A DNA stretch of 64,000 nt from Bryobacterales bacterium. Lineage in GTDB: Bacteria > Acidobacteriota > Terriglobia > Bryobacterales > Bryobacteraceae. The notes beneath the pieces are model-generated. The model made no database searches. It saw only the letters and a list, made by a program, of their open reading frames with translations, and was not told the DNA's origin. The stretch covers positions 124,001-188,000 of the forward strand of contig JADZGD010000118.1 of the NCBI GenBank assembly GCA_020854055.1, given 5' to 3'. The position numbers and the translations under genes were made by a program. Shown one piece after another: positions 54,058 through 62,905 of the stretch (position 1 is the first letter of the stretch; every line of letters starts with the position of its first letter).

Positions 54058-54300
54058 GTCCCACACGACGCATTATTCCAGCAGGCGCAAGTCCTGTCCG
54101 GGTGGGCGCCGACGGTGTGGGACCGGGCGGGCAGCGGGGCCAACCGGCATGGGTTTCGACAAATTGATGGGTACCGTGAAATGCCCCGCGCAAGCTACAC
54201 CCGGAAGATCATCGTTAGGCCGTGTAGCGCAAAACGGCATGCACGGTTTGAAAGGGGATATTAGAAACGGGCTGGCGTAGGCCGGTACCGGGCTAAACTT
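54058..54300 (+). ncRNA. structured RNA-like element, possibly a group II intron remnant
   Basis: The 290-bp gap between the transporter and peroxidase starts holds nested inverted repeats. GTCCCACAC (54058-54066) pairs with GTGTGGGAC (54115-54123). Inside it, GGCGC pairs with GCGCC, or CAGG with CCTG around GCGCAAGT. Further on, AGGCCGTG (54217-54224) pairs with CACGGTTT (54242-54249), with an inner arm like group II intron domain V. The 5' GTGCG start (54054) also fits. No intron protein gene is present. Confidence is modest: a riboswitch-like leader of the peroxidase is the main alternative. Confidence 0.35.
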
Positions 54301-54306
54301 CTACCA

Positions 54307-55359
54307 ATGCAGCCACAACGGTGGCGCCGAACCGGCCCGTTATTTGGCGGTGCGCTGCCCATTCTGGTAATACTGGGACTCGTTATTACGTATGTCGTCC
54401 GCCGCACGCCGCCGGTGGCGGGCGCAGAACGGCCGCTGGGGTTGGAGCGCGTCTCGTGGCCGGCATCGAATCGTTATAACCAGGCGAAAGTGGAACTCGG
54501 CAGGCTTCTGTACTTCGACCGGCGACTATCGTTGGACGGTACCGTCTCCTGCGCTTCCTGCCATGATCCACGCAATGCATTCGCCGATCCCCGTCCGGTC
54601 TCGATTGGCGTACACGGCGGCCGTGGCACGCGGAACGCGCCAACCGTGCTGAACTCGGCCTATTCGCCATTCCAGTTTTGGGATGGACGCGCCGCCAGCC
54701 TGGAGGAGCAGTCCCTGGGCCCTCTCACAAATCCCTTGGAGATGGCCAACACAGATACCGGGGTGGAGCAGACGCTGCGGGCGATTCCAGGCTACGGTGT
54801 CCGGTTCCAGCGGGCATTTGGCGCGGCGGAAATCAATATCGATCGCGTGGTGATGGCGATCAGCGCGTTTGAGCGGACGGTACTTTCCGGCAACTCGCCC
54901 TACGACCGGTACAAAGAAGGCGATGCCAACGCCCTGACGGACCAACAGTTCCGCGGCCTCGGCATTTTCGTAAAGAAAGGACAGTGCTCACAGTGCCATG
55001 TCGACCCGCTATTCACGGATCACCAGTTTCACAACATCGGCGTCGGCGTGGAAGGAGACTCACCCGATGTCGGCCGTTTCCAGTTTACCCGGCGACAGAG
55101 CGACTGGGGCGCATTCAAGACCCCAGGGCTACGCGACGTCGAGAAGACTGCACCCTACATGCATGATGGCAGCCTAAGAACGCTGGAAGAGGTGATCGAT
55201 TTTTATGATCGAGGAGGAACGCCGAACCGGAATCTGGATGCCAGGATCGGGCCGCTGCGTCTCACGCCGCGGGACAAGAAAGACCTGATCGCATTTCTCC
55301 GCGCGCTCACCGGCACAGGCTGGGAGCAGGTGAGGGCGCCCTTGTCGCTCCCTCAGTGA
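54307..55359 (+). CDS. di-haem cytochrome c peroxidase / MauG-family protein
   Basis: The 350-residue protein has an N-terminal membrane anchor or signal (LPILVILGLVITYVV). Two haem-binding motifs follow, CASCH (82-86) and CSQCH (227-231). The rest is typical of the di-haem family: DGRAASLEEQSLGPLTNPLE and DRVVMAISAFERTVLSGNSP, with TAPYMHDGSLRTLEEVIDFY near the end. Members reduce peroxide or oxidise proteins. It is a single gene, convergent with the small membrane protein whose end overlaps it by 7 bases. The sequence upstream is the structured element above. Confidence 0.92.
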   Translation: MQPQRWRRTGPLFGGALPILVILGLVITYVVRRTPPVAGAERPLGLERVSWPASNRYNQAKVELGRLLYFDRRLSLDGTVSCASCHDPRNAFADPRPVSIGVHGGRGTRNAPTVLNSAYSPFQFWDGRAASLEEQSLGPLTNPLEMANTDTGVEQTLRAIPGYGVRFQRAFGAAEINIDRVVMAISAFERTVLSGNSPYDRYKEGDANALTDQQFRGLGIFVKKGQCSQCHVDPLFTDHQFHNIGVGVEGDSPDVGRFQFTRRQSDWGAFKTPGLRDVEKTAPYMHDGSLRTLEEVIDFYDRGGTPNRNLDARIGPLRLTPRDKKDLIAFLRALTGTGWEQVRAPLSLPQ

Positions 55360-55586
55360 TTTTTTCGGGCGCCGCGGCCGGGGCGAAAGTGGATGAGGTA
55401 AAACCCTCCCAGCGCCAACAATAGCGCGCCCCACCAGAGTGAAGCGTGCAGGTGGTCGAGCACCACCGGCGCGGCGGGCGGATGCAATACATCGTAGATT
55501 CCAGCGCCGGCGATCAGTACGCCGTAGACCGAAAGCAGGAGGCCGATGAAGAACCAGATGGAGATGGAACCCTCGTGGCCAGTCAT
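55353..55586 (-). CDS. small two-helix membrane protein
   Basis: The 77-residue protein has two hydrophobic segments (WFFIGLLLSVYGVLIAGAGI and LHASLWWGALLLALGGFYLI) joined by a short loop with conserved HPP and DHLHASLWWG. It is not firmly assigned to a family. Its start overlaps the esterase stop by four bases (ATGA), so the two are coupled, and its end overlaps the peroxidase end by seven bases. Confidence 0.7.
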   Translation of the reverse strand: MTGHEGSISIWFFIGLLLSVYGVLIAGAGIYDVLHPPAAPVVLDHLHASLWWGALLLALGGFYLIHFRPGRGARKNH

Positions 55587-56515
55587 ATGTGCTTCTGGAG
55601 AAATTCTACCGCTTCTAAATGGATTCGTTCCTGGCTGGCGGCGGGGATGTTGCCGATGCCGTGGCTACCGTTGGGAACCGTAATCAACCGGTGTTCCACG
55701 CCAACCTGGGCGAGTTTGGCGGCCATCGCTTCCGAGAGCGCGTAAGGTACGTCTGTGTCACCGGTTCCGTGGACCAGAATGGTGGGCGGATAGCTAAGGG
55801 TTACGTTGCGTATCGGGCAGTAGGCGTCAAACCAGCGGGGTTCGGCCACCGGATCATGTCCGCTCACTTCTTTCGGCCACAGTCCCTGTTGGCGGCAGTA
55901 GAGGTAGAAGTCGAATCGGCGGTTTCCGGGTGGCGGGTCGGTGATCGCCTGGGATCCCACGGAGGCCTCTGCCTGCTCGCGGCTCACCAACGGCTGTTTC
56001 CGATAGAAAGCATCGGGCTTCGAATACCAATCGCCAGCGATGTCACCGTAGCCCCAGAATGACGCTAACGCCCTGGGCACAGGTTTCACCGCGAAGCCCG
56101 TCATCAGCGTCAGGTATCCGCCGGCGGAACCTCCCGAAACGACCATCCTGGCGGTATCCACGCCGAGTTCGCCCGAGTGGGTGTCGATCCATGAGAAAGC
56201 ATCCCGCACGTCGGCGATGATCTGCTCGAGCTTGGTCTCCGGCGCCAGTCGGTAGTCGATGGAGATTACGGTGAAACCTGCCTGCCGCAGCAGACGAAGG
56301 ATGCGCGATCTTGGTGACAGGTGCCGGGAGCCGATCATCAATGCGCCGCCGTGAATCAAAACGGCCACCGGACGGCGCGGTCCGGCGGAAGTATATATGT
56401 CGGCTTGGATGGCGCATCCGGCGGCGTGCTTAAAGACCATGGTCGCGGGACCGGCAGCGTCTTCGGCGTGCGCCAGCGCGCAAAGTCCTCCCAGGGTAAA
56501 TTGACGACGGTTCAT
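55583..56515 (-). CDS. exported alpha/beta hydrolase (esterase/lipase family)
   Basis: The 310-residue protein begins with a short leader (MNRRQFTLGGLCALAHAED). An alpha/beta hydrolase fold with oxyanion motif HGGAL (55-59) follows, then nucleophile Ser130 in GGSAGG and the final Asp and His in HGTGDTDVPYALSE and NGSHGI. This set matches the hormone-sensitive-lipase-like (acetylesterase) group, which often deacetylates carbohydrates. ATG 56515 is chosen because it begins the leader; in-frame sequence upstream looks non-coding. The coupled small membrane protein follows. Confidence 0.85.
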   Translation of the reverse strand: MNRRQFTLGGLCALAHAEDAAGPATMVFKHAAGCAIQADIYTSAGPRRPVAVLIHGGALMIGSRHLSPRSRILRLLRQAGFTVISIDYRLAPETKLEQIIADVRDAFSWIDTHSGELGVDTARMVVSGGSAGGYLTLMTGFAVKPVPRALASFWGYGDIAGDWYSKPDAFYRKQPLVSREQAEASVGSQAITDPPPGNRRFDFYLYCRQQGLWPKEVSGHDPVAEPRWFDAYCPIRNVTLSYPPTILVHGTGDTDVPYALSEAMAAKLAQVGVEHRLITVPNGSHGIGNIPAASQERIHLEAVEFLQKHI

Positions 56516-56598
56516 GGGAGTGAATGCTATCACAGATACGCGGACGCCGCGGCGGCACCGGTTCCGGTGGCCGGGCCGAGTATGAGAAGCTGTGCTAG

Positions 56599-57459
56599 GT
56601 GGACGCCGCGGTGGAAAATCCCGACTCGAAGCCGGAGTGCATCCGTCTGCTTCAACCATTCGACATCGATCAGTTGATCGTATTGAAGACGGCGGCAAAC
56701 TGGAACCAATTGCCATCCGATTGGGAGCGTCTGTTGATGCTTCAGCCTGACGGGTGTTTCGGTCTGTTTGCGGGCGGCAGGCTGGCAGCCACGGCTACCG
56801 CGCTGACCTACCGGCGGGATCTGGCCTGGATCGGCATGGTGCTTACGCTGCCTGAGTTTCGCGGCCGCGGTTACGCCAGCCGGCTGATGGCGCGCTGCCT
56901 TCAGTTTCTGGAGGCTTCCGGCGTAACCGAGGCGAAACTGGATGCGACCAGCCTCGGTATCGAGATCTATCGCCGGGCGGGTTTCACGGATGAGTGCCCC
57001 GTTGAAAGATGGGAACGTCCGCCGGCGCCGTTTGACGGCGCTCGCGCTCCACAAGACTGCGCCGGGCAATGGCCGCCGGAACTGGATTGGGAGGCATTTG
57101 GAGCGGATCGTTCCGCTCTTCTCGGATCACTTCAGCGGAGCGGCTCCGTGATGAGTTGTGAGTCCGGGTATGCCATGAGCCGTGATGGATCCAATGCCGC
57201 CTATCTGGGGCCCTGCGTGGCGCGCGATACCGCCACGGCGCGCACTCTGCTGGCCTCCCTGCTTGTGCCGTTGGCGGGACGGCCCGTCTACTGGGATCTG
57301 TTTCCATCCAACATAGGCGCCGTCGCAATCGCGCGGGAGTTCGGCTTTGAGCCGGTCCGCCAACTGACACGAATGAGCCGCCTGCTGGCGCCCGAACGGC
57401 CCAGGATGCGGCCGGAGCACAACCTGGTATTTTGTCTCGCCGGTTTCGAACTCGGCTGA
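56599..57459 (+). CDS. GNAT-family acetyltransferase with C-terminal extension
   Basis: The 286-residue protein has a GNAT domain in the first 135 residues. GGRLAATATALTYRRDLAWI and the acetyl-CoA motif LPEFRGRGYASRLMARCLQF are clear, then LDATSLGIEIYRRAGF. The second half is another GNAT-like fold (ARDTATARTLLASLLVPLAG, ending in NLVFCLAGFELG), a two-lobed layout seen in several such proteins. The start is GTG 56599. The substrate is unknown. It lies between the esterase and a GH65-like glycosidase. Confidence 0.85.
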   Translation: MDAAVENPDSKPECIRLLQPFDIDQLIVLKTAANWNQLPSDWERLLMLQPDGCFGLFAGGRLAATATALTYRRDLAWIGMVLTLPEFRGRGYASRLMARCLQFLEASGVTEAKLDATSLGIEIYRRAGFTDECPVERWERPPAPFDGARAPQDCAGQWPPELDWEAFGADRSALLGSLQRSGSVMSCESGYAMSRDGSNAAYLGPCVARDTATARTLLASLLVPLAGRPVYWDLFPSNIGAVAIAREFGFEPVRQLTRMSRLLAPERPRMRPEHNLVFCLAGFELG

Positions 57460-57550
57460 CCGCGGCCCCGCGCCGGCTGTAATGGAGTTCAACTTCGGAA
57501 TCATGCGCCTCCGATAGAGGTTTTGCAGGTATTCTGGAGTGTTGACCGGC

Positions 57551-59659
57551 ATGCGCTCTTCCATCTCGCGGCGGCAGTTGCTGACGTTTGCGGGGTTCCC
57601 CCTGCTGGCGGATGTTCACCGCAGCTTCCGGGATCGCCTGGACCCGAAAGAGATCGTCAGCCGGCATAACCCTGGCTTCTACCACCGAATTGATCCGCGA
57701 GCACCGCTTTCGGTTGGCAATGGCGAATTCGCTTTTAACGCCGATTGTACCGGGCTGCAGTCGCTGCCAAGCCTTTACGAGCCCTTCACCCCACTCTGCA
57801 CGCAGTCCCAGTGGGGATGGCACAGCTACCCGAAGCCTGATGGCGCGGGAGAGTTGCGAATGGAGCTCTTCGATACCTATGGACGAAAGGTTCCATACGC
57901 TACCAGCGCGAAGGGTCAGGAACCGTTGTATCAGTGGCTGCGTGAAAATCCGCACCGTTTGAACCTGGCCCGGATCGGACTACGGTTGGATGCTCACCGG
58001 CTTCGGGAAGAGGATCTTTCCGGCATTGAATGCCGCTTGGACTTGTGGACCGGCATTCTTGAAAGCCGTTTTCACCTGGACGGCGCTCCGGTGATGGTGC
58101 GCACCTGCTGCCATCCGGAACTGGACGCACTCGGCATCACGCTGGAATCAACACTGGCCGCCGAGGGGCGCCTCGCCATCTGTTTCGAATTCCCTTATGG
58201 TTCACACCACATCAACGCCTCCGACTGGGACTCCGAGGAGCGGCATAAGACCGAAGTCGTCCATCACTCCGCCACGTTGACCGATATTCATCGCACGCTC
58301 GACCACGACCGGTACTTCGTTCGTGTGGCAACCGAGGGCGCTGCCAGACCTTTGAGCCTGGGTCCGCATGGGGTGATATTTTCGGGGATCTCAAACGCGG
58401 TCGGGTTGGCCTGTCATTTCACGCCGGATCCGCCGGCAGCATCTTTGCCCCCGTGTCGCAGGATTCACTACGAGAGTGCCGAGCATTGGGCCCGCTTCTG
58501 GTCCACCGGCGGCGCGATTGACTTTGCCTCCAGCACCGACTCGCGCGCGCAAGAGTTGGAGCGCCGCGTGGTGCTCTCGCAGTATCTCACCGCCATTCAG
58601 TGCGCCGGCAGCATGCCGCCGCAAGAGACCGGACTCACCTGCAATAGCTGGTACGGGAAATTCCACCTGGAGATGCACTGGTGGCACGCAGCGCAGTTCG
58701 CGCAGTGGGGACGCTGGCATCTGCTCGAGCGCAGCCTTAACTGGTATGCCGCCATCCTGCCTTCGGCGCGGAAGCGCGCCCATGATCAGGGTTACTCTGG
58801 CGCGCGGTGGCCGAAGATGACGGGGCCGGATGGCGCCGACAGTCCATCGCCGATCGGACCGCTGCTCATCTGGCAGCAGGCGCACCCGATACTGTACGCC
58901 GAGTTGATCTACCGCGCGCGGCCCAATCGCGAGACGCTGGACCGTTTGGCTCCGCTGGTCTTCGCATCGGCCGATTTTATGGCCAGCTACGCGGCGCAAC
59001 AGAACGATCGCTACGTGCTCGGACCGCCTCTGATCCCCGCCCAGGAAGTCTTCTCTCCGCGCGCCGGTTACAACCCCACATTCGAGCTTGCCTACTGGCG
59101 GCAGGGCCTCGGCGTCGCGCAGTTGTGGTTGGAGCGGATGGGCTTAGCGCGCAAGCCGCTGTGGGATGCCGTGCGCGGCCGCCTGGCTCCGCTGCCGGTT
59201 CGCGATGGAGTCTACCTGGCGCAGGAGAGCGCGCCGGACACGTTCACGCGGGCCAACCGTGACCATCCGTCCATGCTGGCCGCCTATGGCATGCTGAACG
59301 GCGAGGGCGTGGACCGGCAGGTGATGCTGCGCACGCTCGAACGCGTGATGAAGGAGTGGATCTGGACGGAAACCTGGGGTTGGGATTTTCCGATGGCCGC
59401 AATGACCGCCGCCCGGCTCAACCGGCCGGAGATGGCGATTGACGCCTTGTTCAAGCAATCGCCGCGCAACACCTGGCTCGCCAATGGACACAACTGGCAG
59501 CGTGCCAGCCTTCCGGTGTACCTGCCGGGCAATGGTGGTCTGCTGGCGGCGGTGGCGATGATGGCAGCGGGTTGGAAGGACTCACCCCAGAGTCACGCGC
59601 CCGGCTTCCCCAGATCCGGTTGGCGTGTACGGCACAGCGGGCTCGGACCGCTGTTGTAG
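57551..59659 (+). CDS. exported six-hairpin glycosidase-like protein (GH65-like)
   Basis: The 702-residue protein has a twin-arginine-like leader (SSISRRQLLTFAGFPLLADV). LSVGNGEFAFNADCTGLQSL follows, as at the start of GH65-related enzymes. A beta-sandwich domain is followed by a helical catalytic part with GLTCNSWYGKFHLEMHWWHA, WPKMTGPDGADSPSPIGPLL, and WETWGWDFPM-like segments near the end. The region between GHNWQRASLPVYLPGNGGLL and the C-terminus holds the usual trailing elements. It may cleave alpha-glucosides, and its exact family is unsure. GGAG lies 12 bases before ATG 57551; GTG 57539 is a longer option. Confidence 0.75.
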   Translation: MRSSISRRQLLTFAGFPLLADVHRSFRDRLDPKEIVSRHNPGFYHRIDPRAPLSVGNGEFAFNADCTGLQSLPSLYEPFTPLCTQSQWGWHSYPKPDGAGELRMELFDTYGRKVPYATSAKGQEPLYQWLRENPHRLNLARIGLRLDAHRLREEDLSGIECRLDLWTGILESRFHLDGAPVMVRTCCHPELDALGITLESTLAAEGRLAICFEFPYGSHHINASDWDSEERHKTEVVHHSATLTDIHRTLDHDRYFVRVATEGAARPLSLGPHGVIFSGISNAVGLACHFTPDPPAASLPPCRRIHYESAEHWARFWSTGGAIDFASSTDSRAQELERRVVLSQYLTAIQCAGSMPPQETGLTCNSWYGKFHLEMHWWHAAQFAQWGRWHLLERSLNWYAAILPSARKRAHDQGYSGARWPKMTGPDGADSPSPIGPLLIWQQAHPILYAELIYRARPNRETLDRLAPLVFASADFMASYAAQQNDRYVLGPPLIPAQEVFSPRAGYNPTFELAYWRQGLGVAQLWLERMGLARKPLWDAVRGRLAPLPVRDGVYLAQESAPDTFTRANRDHPSMLAAYGMLNGEGVDRQVMLRTLERVMKEWIWTETWGWDFPMAAMTAARLNRPEMAIDALFKQSPRNTWLANGHNWQRASLPVYLPGNGGLLAAVAMMAAGWKDSPQSHAPGFPRSGWRVRHSGLGPLL

Positions 59660-59666
59660 CCGGAAG

Positions 59667-60803
59667 CTAGTTGCGGTTCCAATAGGCGTTCTGGCCGATA
59701 TAGTCGTCGTCCGGCAGGTTGGCGAGGATCAACCGGCGCAACTTCAACGGTTCAACCGGCCCTTGCACTTTGTAGAGTTGCCTGCCTTCCGGGCTGATCA
59801 GCACCGTATACGGCAGCGCCGCATTCCACGAGCGATCGAACGCCGCCATGGAGGCGTAGGTTTCCTTCACGCCGAACAGCAGATTACGCGTTGTGGCGTG
59901 CTGCGATTCCAGAAATCGCCGCACCCCCTTCTCCTCGTCGGGAAAGTTTGCGCTCACGGTGACCAGGCTGAAGGGGCGCCGCCGGTACATTCGCCACATC
60001 TTCTGGAATTCGGGGAATTCGTCGGCGCAAGGTCCGCACCAGGTAGCCCAAAACGTTACCAGAAGTGTCTTGCCGGTGGGGTTCGACCGCAGTAACTTCA
60101 ATCCAGCGGGCGTGACCAGTTCCAACGGTACCGGCTCCTTTTCGAATCGTTGGGCTTCGGCTATCTGCCCCTCATGCTTATAGGCCCACTTGATGCTGCA
60201 GCCCACCGTGGGCGTGGTCCGCACAGCCACGGGCCTGCCAGCCAGTACGGCGTCCAAAGCGTTGCGCGCGTCCGGAATTTTCGCGTAGGCTTCGCGCGGA
60301 CTGCTATCCACCCGGCCCTGGTAACGCAGTTTCCGCGCGGCATCGAAGATGAAAACATGTGGTGTGGCGGTAGGTCCGTATTGACGCGAAACCTGCTGGG
60401 AGTCGCCGTCGTAGAGAAAAGGAAAATCGAAGTGACGGTGGAGGGCGCGGAGTCTCATGTCCTCGAAAGAATCACCTAAGTCGGTATAGCCCATCTCGTC
60501 CAGCCGCAAGGCGCCAGGATTGTTGGGTTGAATCACCGCAAACGCGACGTGCTTCGGACGATAGTCGTTGATCAGCTTCTGAATCCGTTCTTCGTACACT
60601 TCGGCGGTCGGGCAGTGAACCGCGGTGAAGATCACGACCAGCGCCGGGGCGCTATCGAAATCGTGCAGCGAGTAAGTCTTTCCATCCACCCCGGGCAGAC
60701 GGAAATCCGGAGCCGCCGATCCGATCGCCAGAGTTGGCGGAGTATCCGCCGCCATCAGGCCGTGGGACAACAGCGCAATGAGTAGAAGCAGCCGCGTAGC
60801 CAT
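59667..60803 (-). CDS. secreted double redoxin/thioredoxin-domain protein
   Basis: The 378-residue protein has a signal peptide (TRLLLLIALLSHGLMAADTP) and two thioredoxin-like domains. The first (residues 30-180) has only one cysteine in the active loop, Cys64 in HCPTAE. The second (225-370) has a full FWATWCGPCADEFPEFQK motif (Cys256, Cys259). Between them lies VGCSIKWAYK, a motif typical of redoxin-family proteins from environmental bacteria. It should act in periplasmic thiol-disulfide exchange, with the first domain perhaps a peroxidase-type or scaffold domain. ATG 60803 is chosen at the signal peptide. Confidence 0.88.
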   Translation of the reverse strand: MATRLLLLIALLSHGLMAADTPPTLAIGSAAPDFRLPGVDGKTYSLHDFDSAPALVVIFTAVHCPTAEVYEERIQKLINDYRPKHVAFAVIQPNNPGALRLDEMGYTDLGDSFEDMRLRALHRHFDFPFLYDGDSQQVSRQYGPTATPHVFIFDAARKLRYQGRVDSSPREAYAKIPDARNALDAVLAGRPVAVRTTPTVGCSIKWAYKHEGQIAEAQRFEKEPVPLELVTPAGLKLLRSNPTGKTLLVTFWATWCGPCADEFPEFQKMWRMYRRRPFSLVTVSANFPDEEKGVRRFLESQHATTRNLLFGVKETYASMAAFDRSWNAALPYTVLISPEGRQLYKVQGPVEPLKLRRLILANLPDDDYIGQNAYWNRN

Positions 60804-61152
60804 CCCGGTATTGTCCAACAATTTGCCGGACCCTGGCCCGTCCAGGCCCGATCCGGAAAGCTGAGTCAGCAGTTGTCAGAAATTGTAAAGTAACGCGAGC
60901 CCTTTCAAATGCATCGCACCAAGTGAGAGGCAACGTGGCAGGGGCGGTGAAAAAAGATAATCGGCAACGGCAAAAGATTTAGTTGCCGTTAGACGCTGCG
61001 AAGCTCTCGCAGGTTTCCGAATAACTGAAGAGCGGCGCGTTGAGTGACGCGAATCTAACGTTCTTCAAGAAGCAACGTCTGGATGATCGACGTAACCTCA
61101 GCGATATACGTTGTCCCGACCTATTGAAGGGAAGCTAGGAGACAGAAATAAA
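60804..61152 (+). promoter_or_regulatory. upstream region of the DegP gene with inverted repeats
   Basis: This 349-bp gap between divergent genes has no convincing gene. A stem, CGGCAAC (60962-60968) with GTTGCCG (60982-60988), encloses a 13-base AT-rich loop. A second imperfect palindrome, ACGTTCTTC / GAAGCAACGT at 61058-61078, centres on CTTCAAGAAG, resembling a dimeric regulator site 75 bp before the ATG. No clear -35/-10 pair was found. Confidence 0.4.
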
Positions 61153-62643
61153 ATGATCCAGTGGATGAAGAGCCGCCCAAGCCAGGCCGCTCTTGTTGTT
61201 CTCGCCGCCGTGTTGATTGCCGGCGGCGTATTTGCAAAGGCGAACTCCAGACCGGCGTTGAACATTCTGCCGGATGCGGCGCCCGCGGCCCGCGCGACGG
61301 TAGACGCCGCCACACTGCAAACCGGATTTGCAGCGGTCGTCAAGCAGACCGCGCCGGCGGTGGTCAATGTCTATTCAACGCGTATCGACAAGCAACGCGC
61401 TCCCCAGATGAGCCCGTTTTTCAATGATCCGTTCTTCCGCCGCTTCTTTGGCGACAATCCGAATCTCCAACAGCAGCAGCCCCGCGAGCGTAAGCAGCAG
61501 AGCCTCGGCTCGGGAGTTATCATCAACTCCGACGGTTATATCATCACCAACAACCATGTTGTCGCTGGTGCTACCGATGTTAAGGTTACCACTTACGCCA
61601 AGAAAGACTATCCCGCTAAGATCATCGGCCGGGATCCAAAGACCGACATTGCGGTATTGAAGGTGGATGCCAAGGATCTGCCCTATCTTCGGCTGGGCGA
61701 TTCCAGTAAGGCGGAGGTCGGCGACATCGTGCTTGCCATCGGCAACCCCTTCGGGCTCGGACAAACCGTAACGATGGGCATTATCAGCGCCAAGGGCCGC
61801 GGCAATCTGGGCATTGAAGATTACGAAGATTTCATTCAGACCGATGCCGCCATCAATCCCGGCAATTCGGGCGGCGCATTGATCAACACCCGGGGCGAAC
61901 TGATCGGCATCAACACCGCCATCCTCTCCGGGTCCGGCGGCAACCAGGGCGTTGGCTTCGCCATCCCGGTGAACATGGCTCGCAATATCGTGCATCAGAT
62001 TGAACTGCACGGGCATGTGGTGCGCGGTTACCTGGGCGTGACTATCCAGCCGGTTACCGAACAGATGGCAAAAGCCTTTGGGCGTCCCGGTGAAATCTAT
62101 GGAGCGCTGGTAGCTCAGGTTAGTCCGGACAGCCCTGCATCCAAGGCCGGACTCCAACCTGGTGACATCATCCTTGAACTCAACGACAAACGCGTTGAAG
62201 ACAGCCGCACGTTGAGTCTGTCGGTTGCCCAGATGTCTCCCGGCTCTCCCGCTCACCTGAGGGTTTTCCGCAACGGCGTGACCAAAGACTTTGTTGTGAC
62301 TCTCGGAGAACTGCCGGAGAAGGGTAATAACGCCAGCACGCCGGGCAGCGGCTCGACCGAGTTGATGAGCGGTGTCAGTGTGCAGAATCTGACCCCGGAT
62401 ATCGCCCGGCAGTTAGGTGTTCCGGGCAATACCCTGGGCGTGGTGGTGTCGCGAGTAGATCCTTCCAGCGCGGCCGCCGATTCCGGTCTGCGCGAAGGTG
62501 ACATCATCCGTGAAGTGAACCGTAAGCCGGTTGTCAACACCAATCAGTTCGAGAGCGCGCTTCACGCGGCAGGCAAGGATGCCGTGTTACTGCTGGTGAA
62601 CCGGAACGGACAGAATCTGTTCTTGGTAGTTCAGCAGCAGTAA
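61153..62643 (+). CDS. degP: periplasmic serine protease of DegP/HtrA (Do) type
   Basis: The 496-residue protein has an N-terminal membrane anchor (ALVVLAAVLIAGGVFA). A trypsin-like protease domain follows with the catalytic triad His135 (TNNHVVAG), Asp165 (KTDIAV) and Ser239 (GNSGGA). Two PDZ domains complete it: the first from about residue 290 (GYLGVTIQPVTEQM, then SPDSPASKAGLQPGDIILEL), the second from about 405 (VSVQNLTPDIAR, then LREGDIIREVNRKPVVN). It degrades or chaperones misfolded envelope proteins. AGGAGA lies upstream of ATG 61153. A strong terminator follows. Confidence 0.95.
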   Translation: MIQWMKSRPSQAALVVLAAVLIAGGVFAKANSRPALNILPDAAPAARATVDAATLQTGFAAVVKQTAPAVVNVYSTRIDKQRAPQMSPFFNDPFFRRFFGDNPNLQQQQPRERKQQSLGSGVIINSDGYIITNNHVVAGATDVKVTTYAKKDYPAKIIGRDPKTDIAVLKVDAKDLPYLRLGDSSKAEVGDIVLAIGNPFGLGQTVTMGIISAKGRGNLGIEDYEDFIQTDAAINPGNSGGALINTRGELIGINTAILSGSGGNQGVGFAIPVNMARNIVHQIELHGHVVRGYLGVTIQPVTEQMAKAFGRPGEIYGALVAQVSPDSPASKAGLQPGDIILELNDKRVEDSRTLSLSVAQMSPGSPAHLRVFRNGVTKDFVVTLGELPEKGNNASTPGSGSTELMSGVSVQNLTPDIARQLGVPGNTLGVVVSRVDPSSAAADSGLREGDIIREVNRKPVVNTNQFESALHAAGKDAVLLLVNRNGQNLFLVVQQQ

Positions 62644-62689
62644 GCCGGACGATTACGTAGCAGTCCTTCGGAACATTGCTGCGGTTTCG

Positions 62690-62726
62690 CCGCGGGCGAG
62701 TTACTCTCGCCCGCGGAGTTTTATTT
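62690..62726 (+). terminator. Rho-independent terminator of the DegP gene
   Basis: An 11-bp perfect stem (CCGCGGGCGAG / CTCGCCCGCGG, 62690-62700 and 62706-62716) with a 5-base loop is followed by AGTTTTATTT. It lies 47 bp after the DegP stop. Confidence 0.9.
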
Positions 62727-62905
62727 CCAGACGTTGCCGCCGAACGTCGCCGATCGGCGCGGTTGCCGCAATGGGGTGCCCAGCCCGCCGCTCAACCGGC
62801 GGAGTTTGCCTCGCTGTCTGGCGCCAGGCTGGTGCGGACATATTGGTTGAACTTCTGAGGGCGTGCGCGGTCGATTCCCGGCGTTTCAGATGATAGAATT
62901 CAGGG

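Noticed and set aside
54058..54300. A CRISPR array or tandem repeat
   Set aside because: The repeats are inverted and unique, with no repeated spacer unit.
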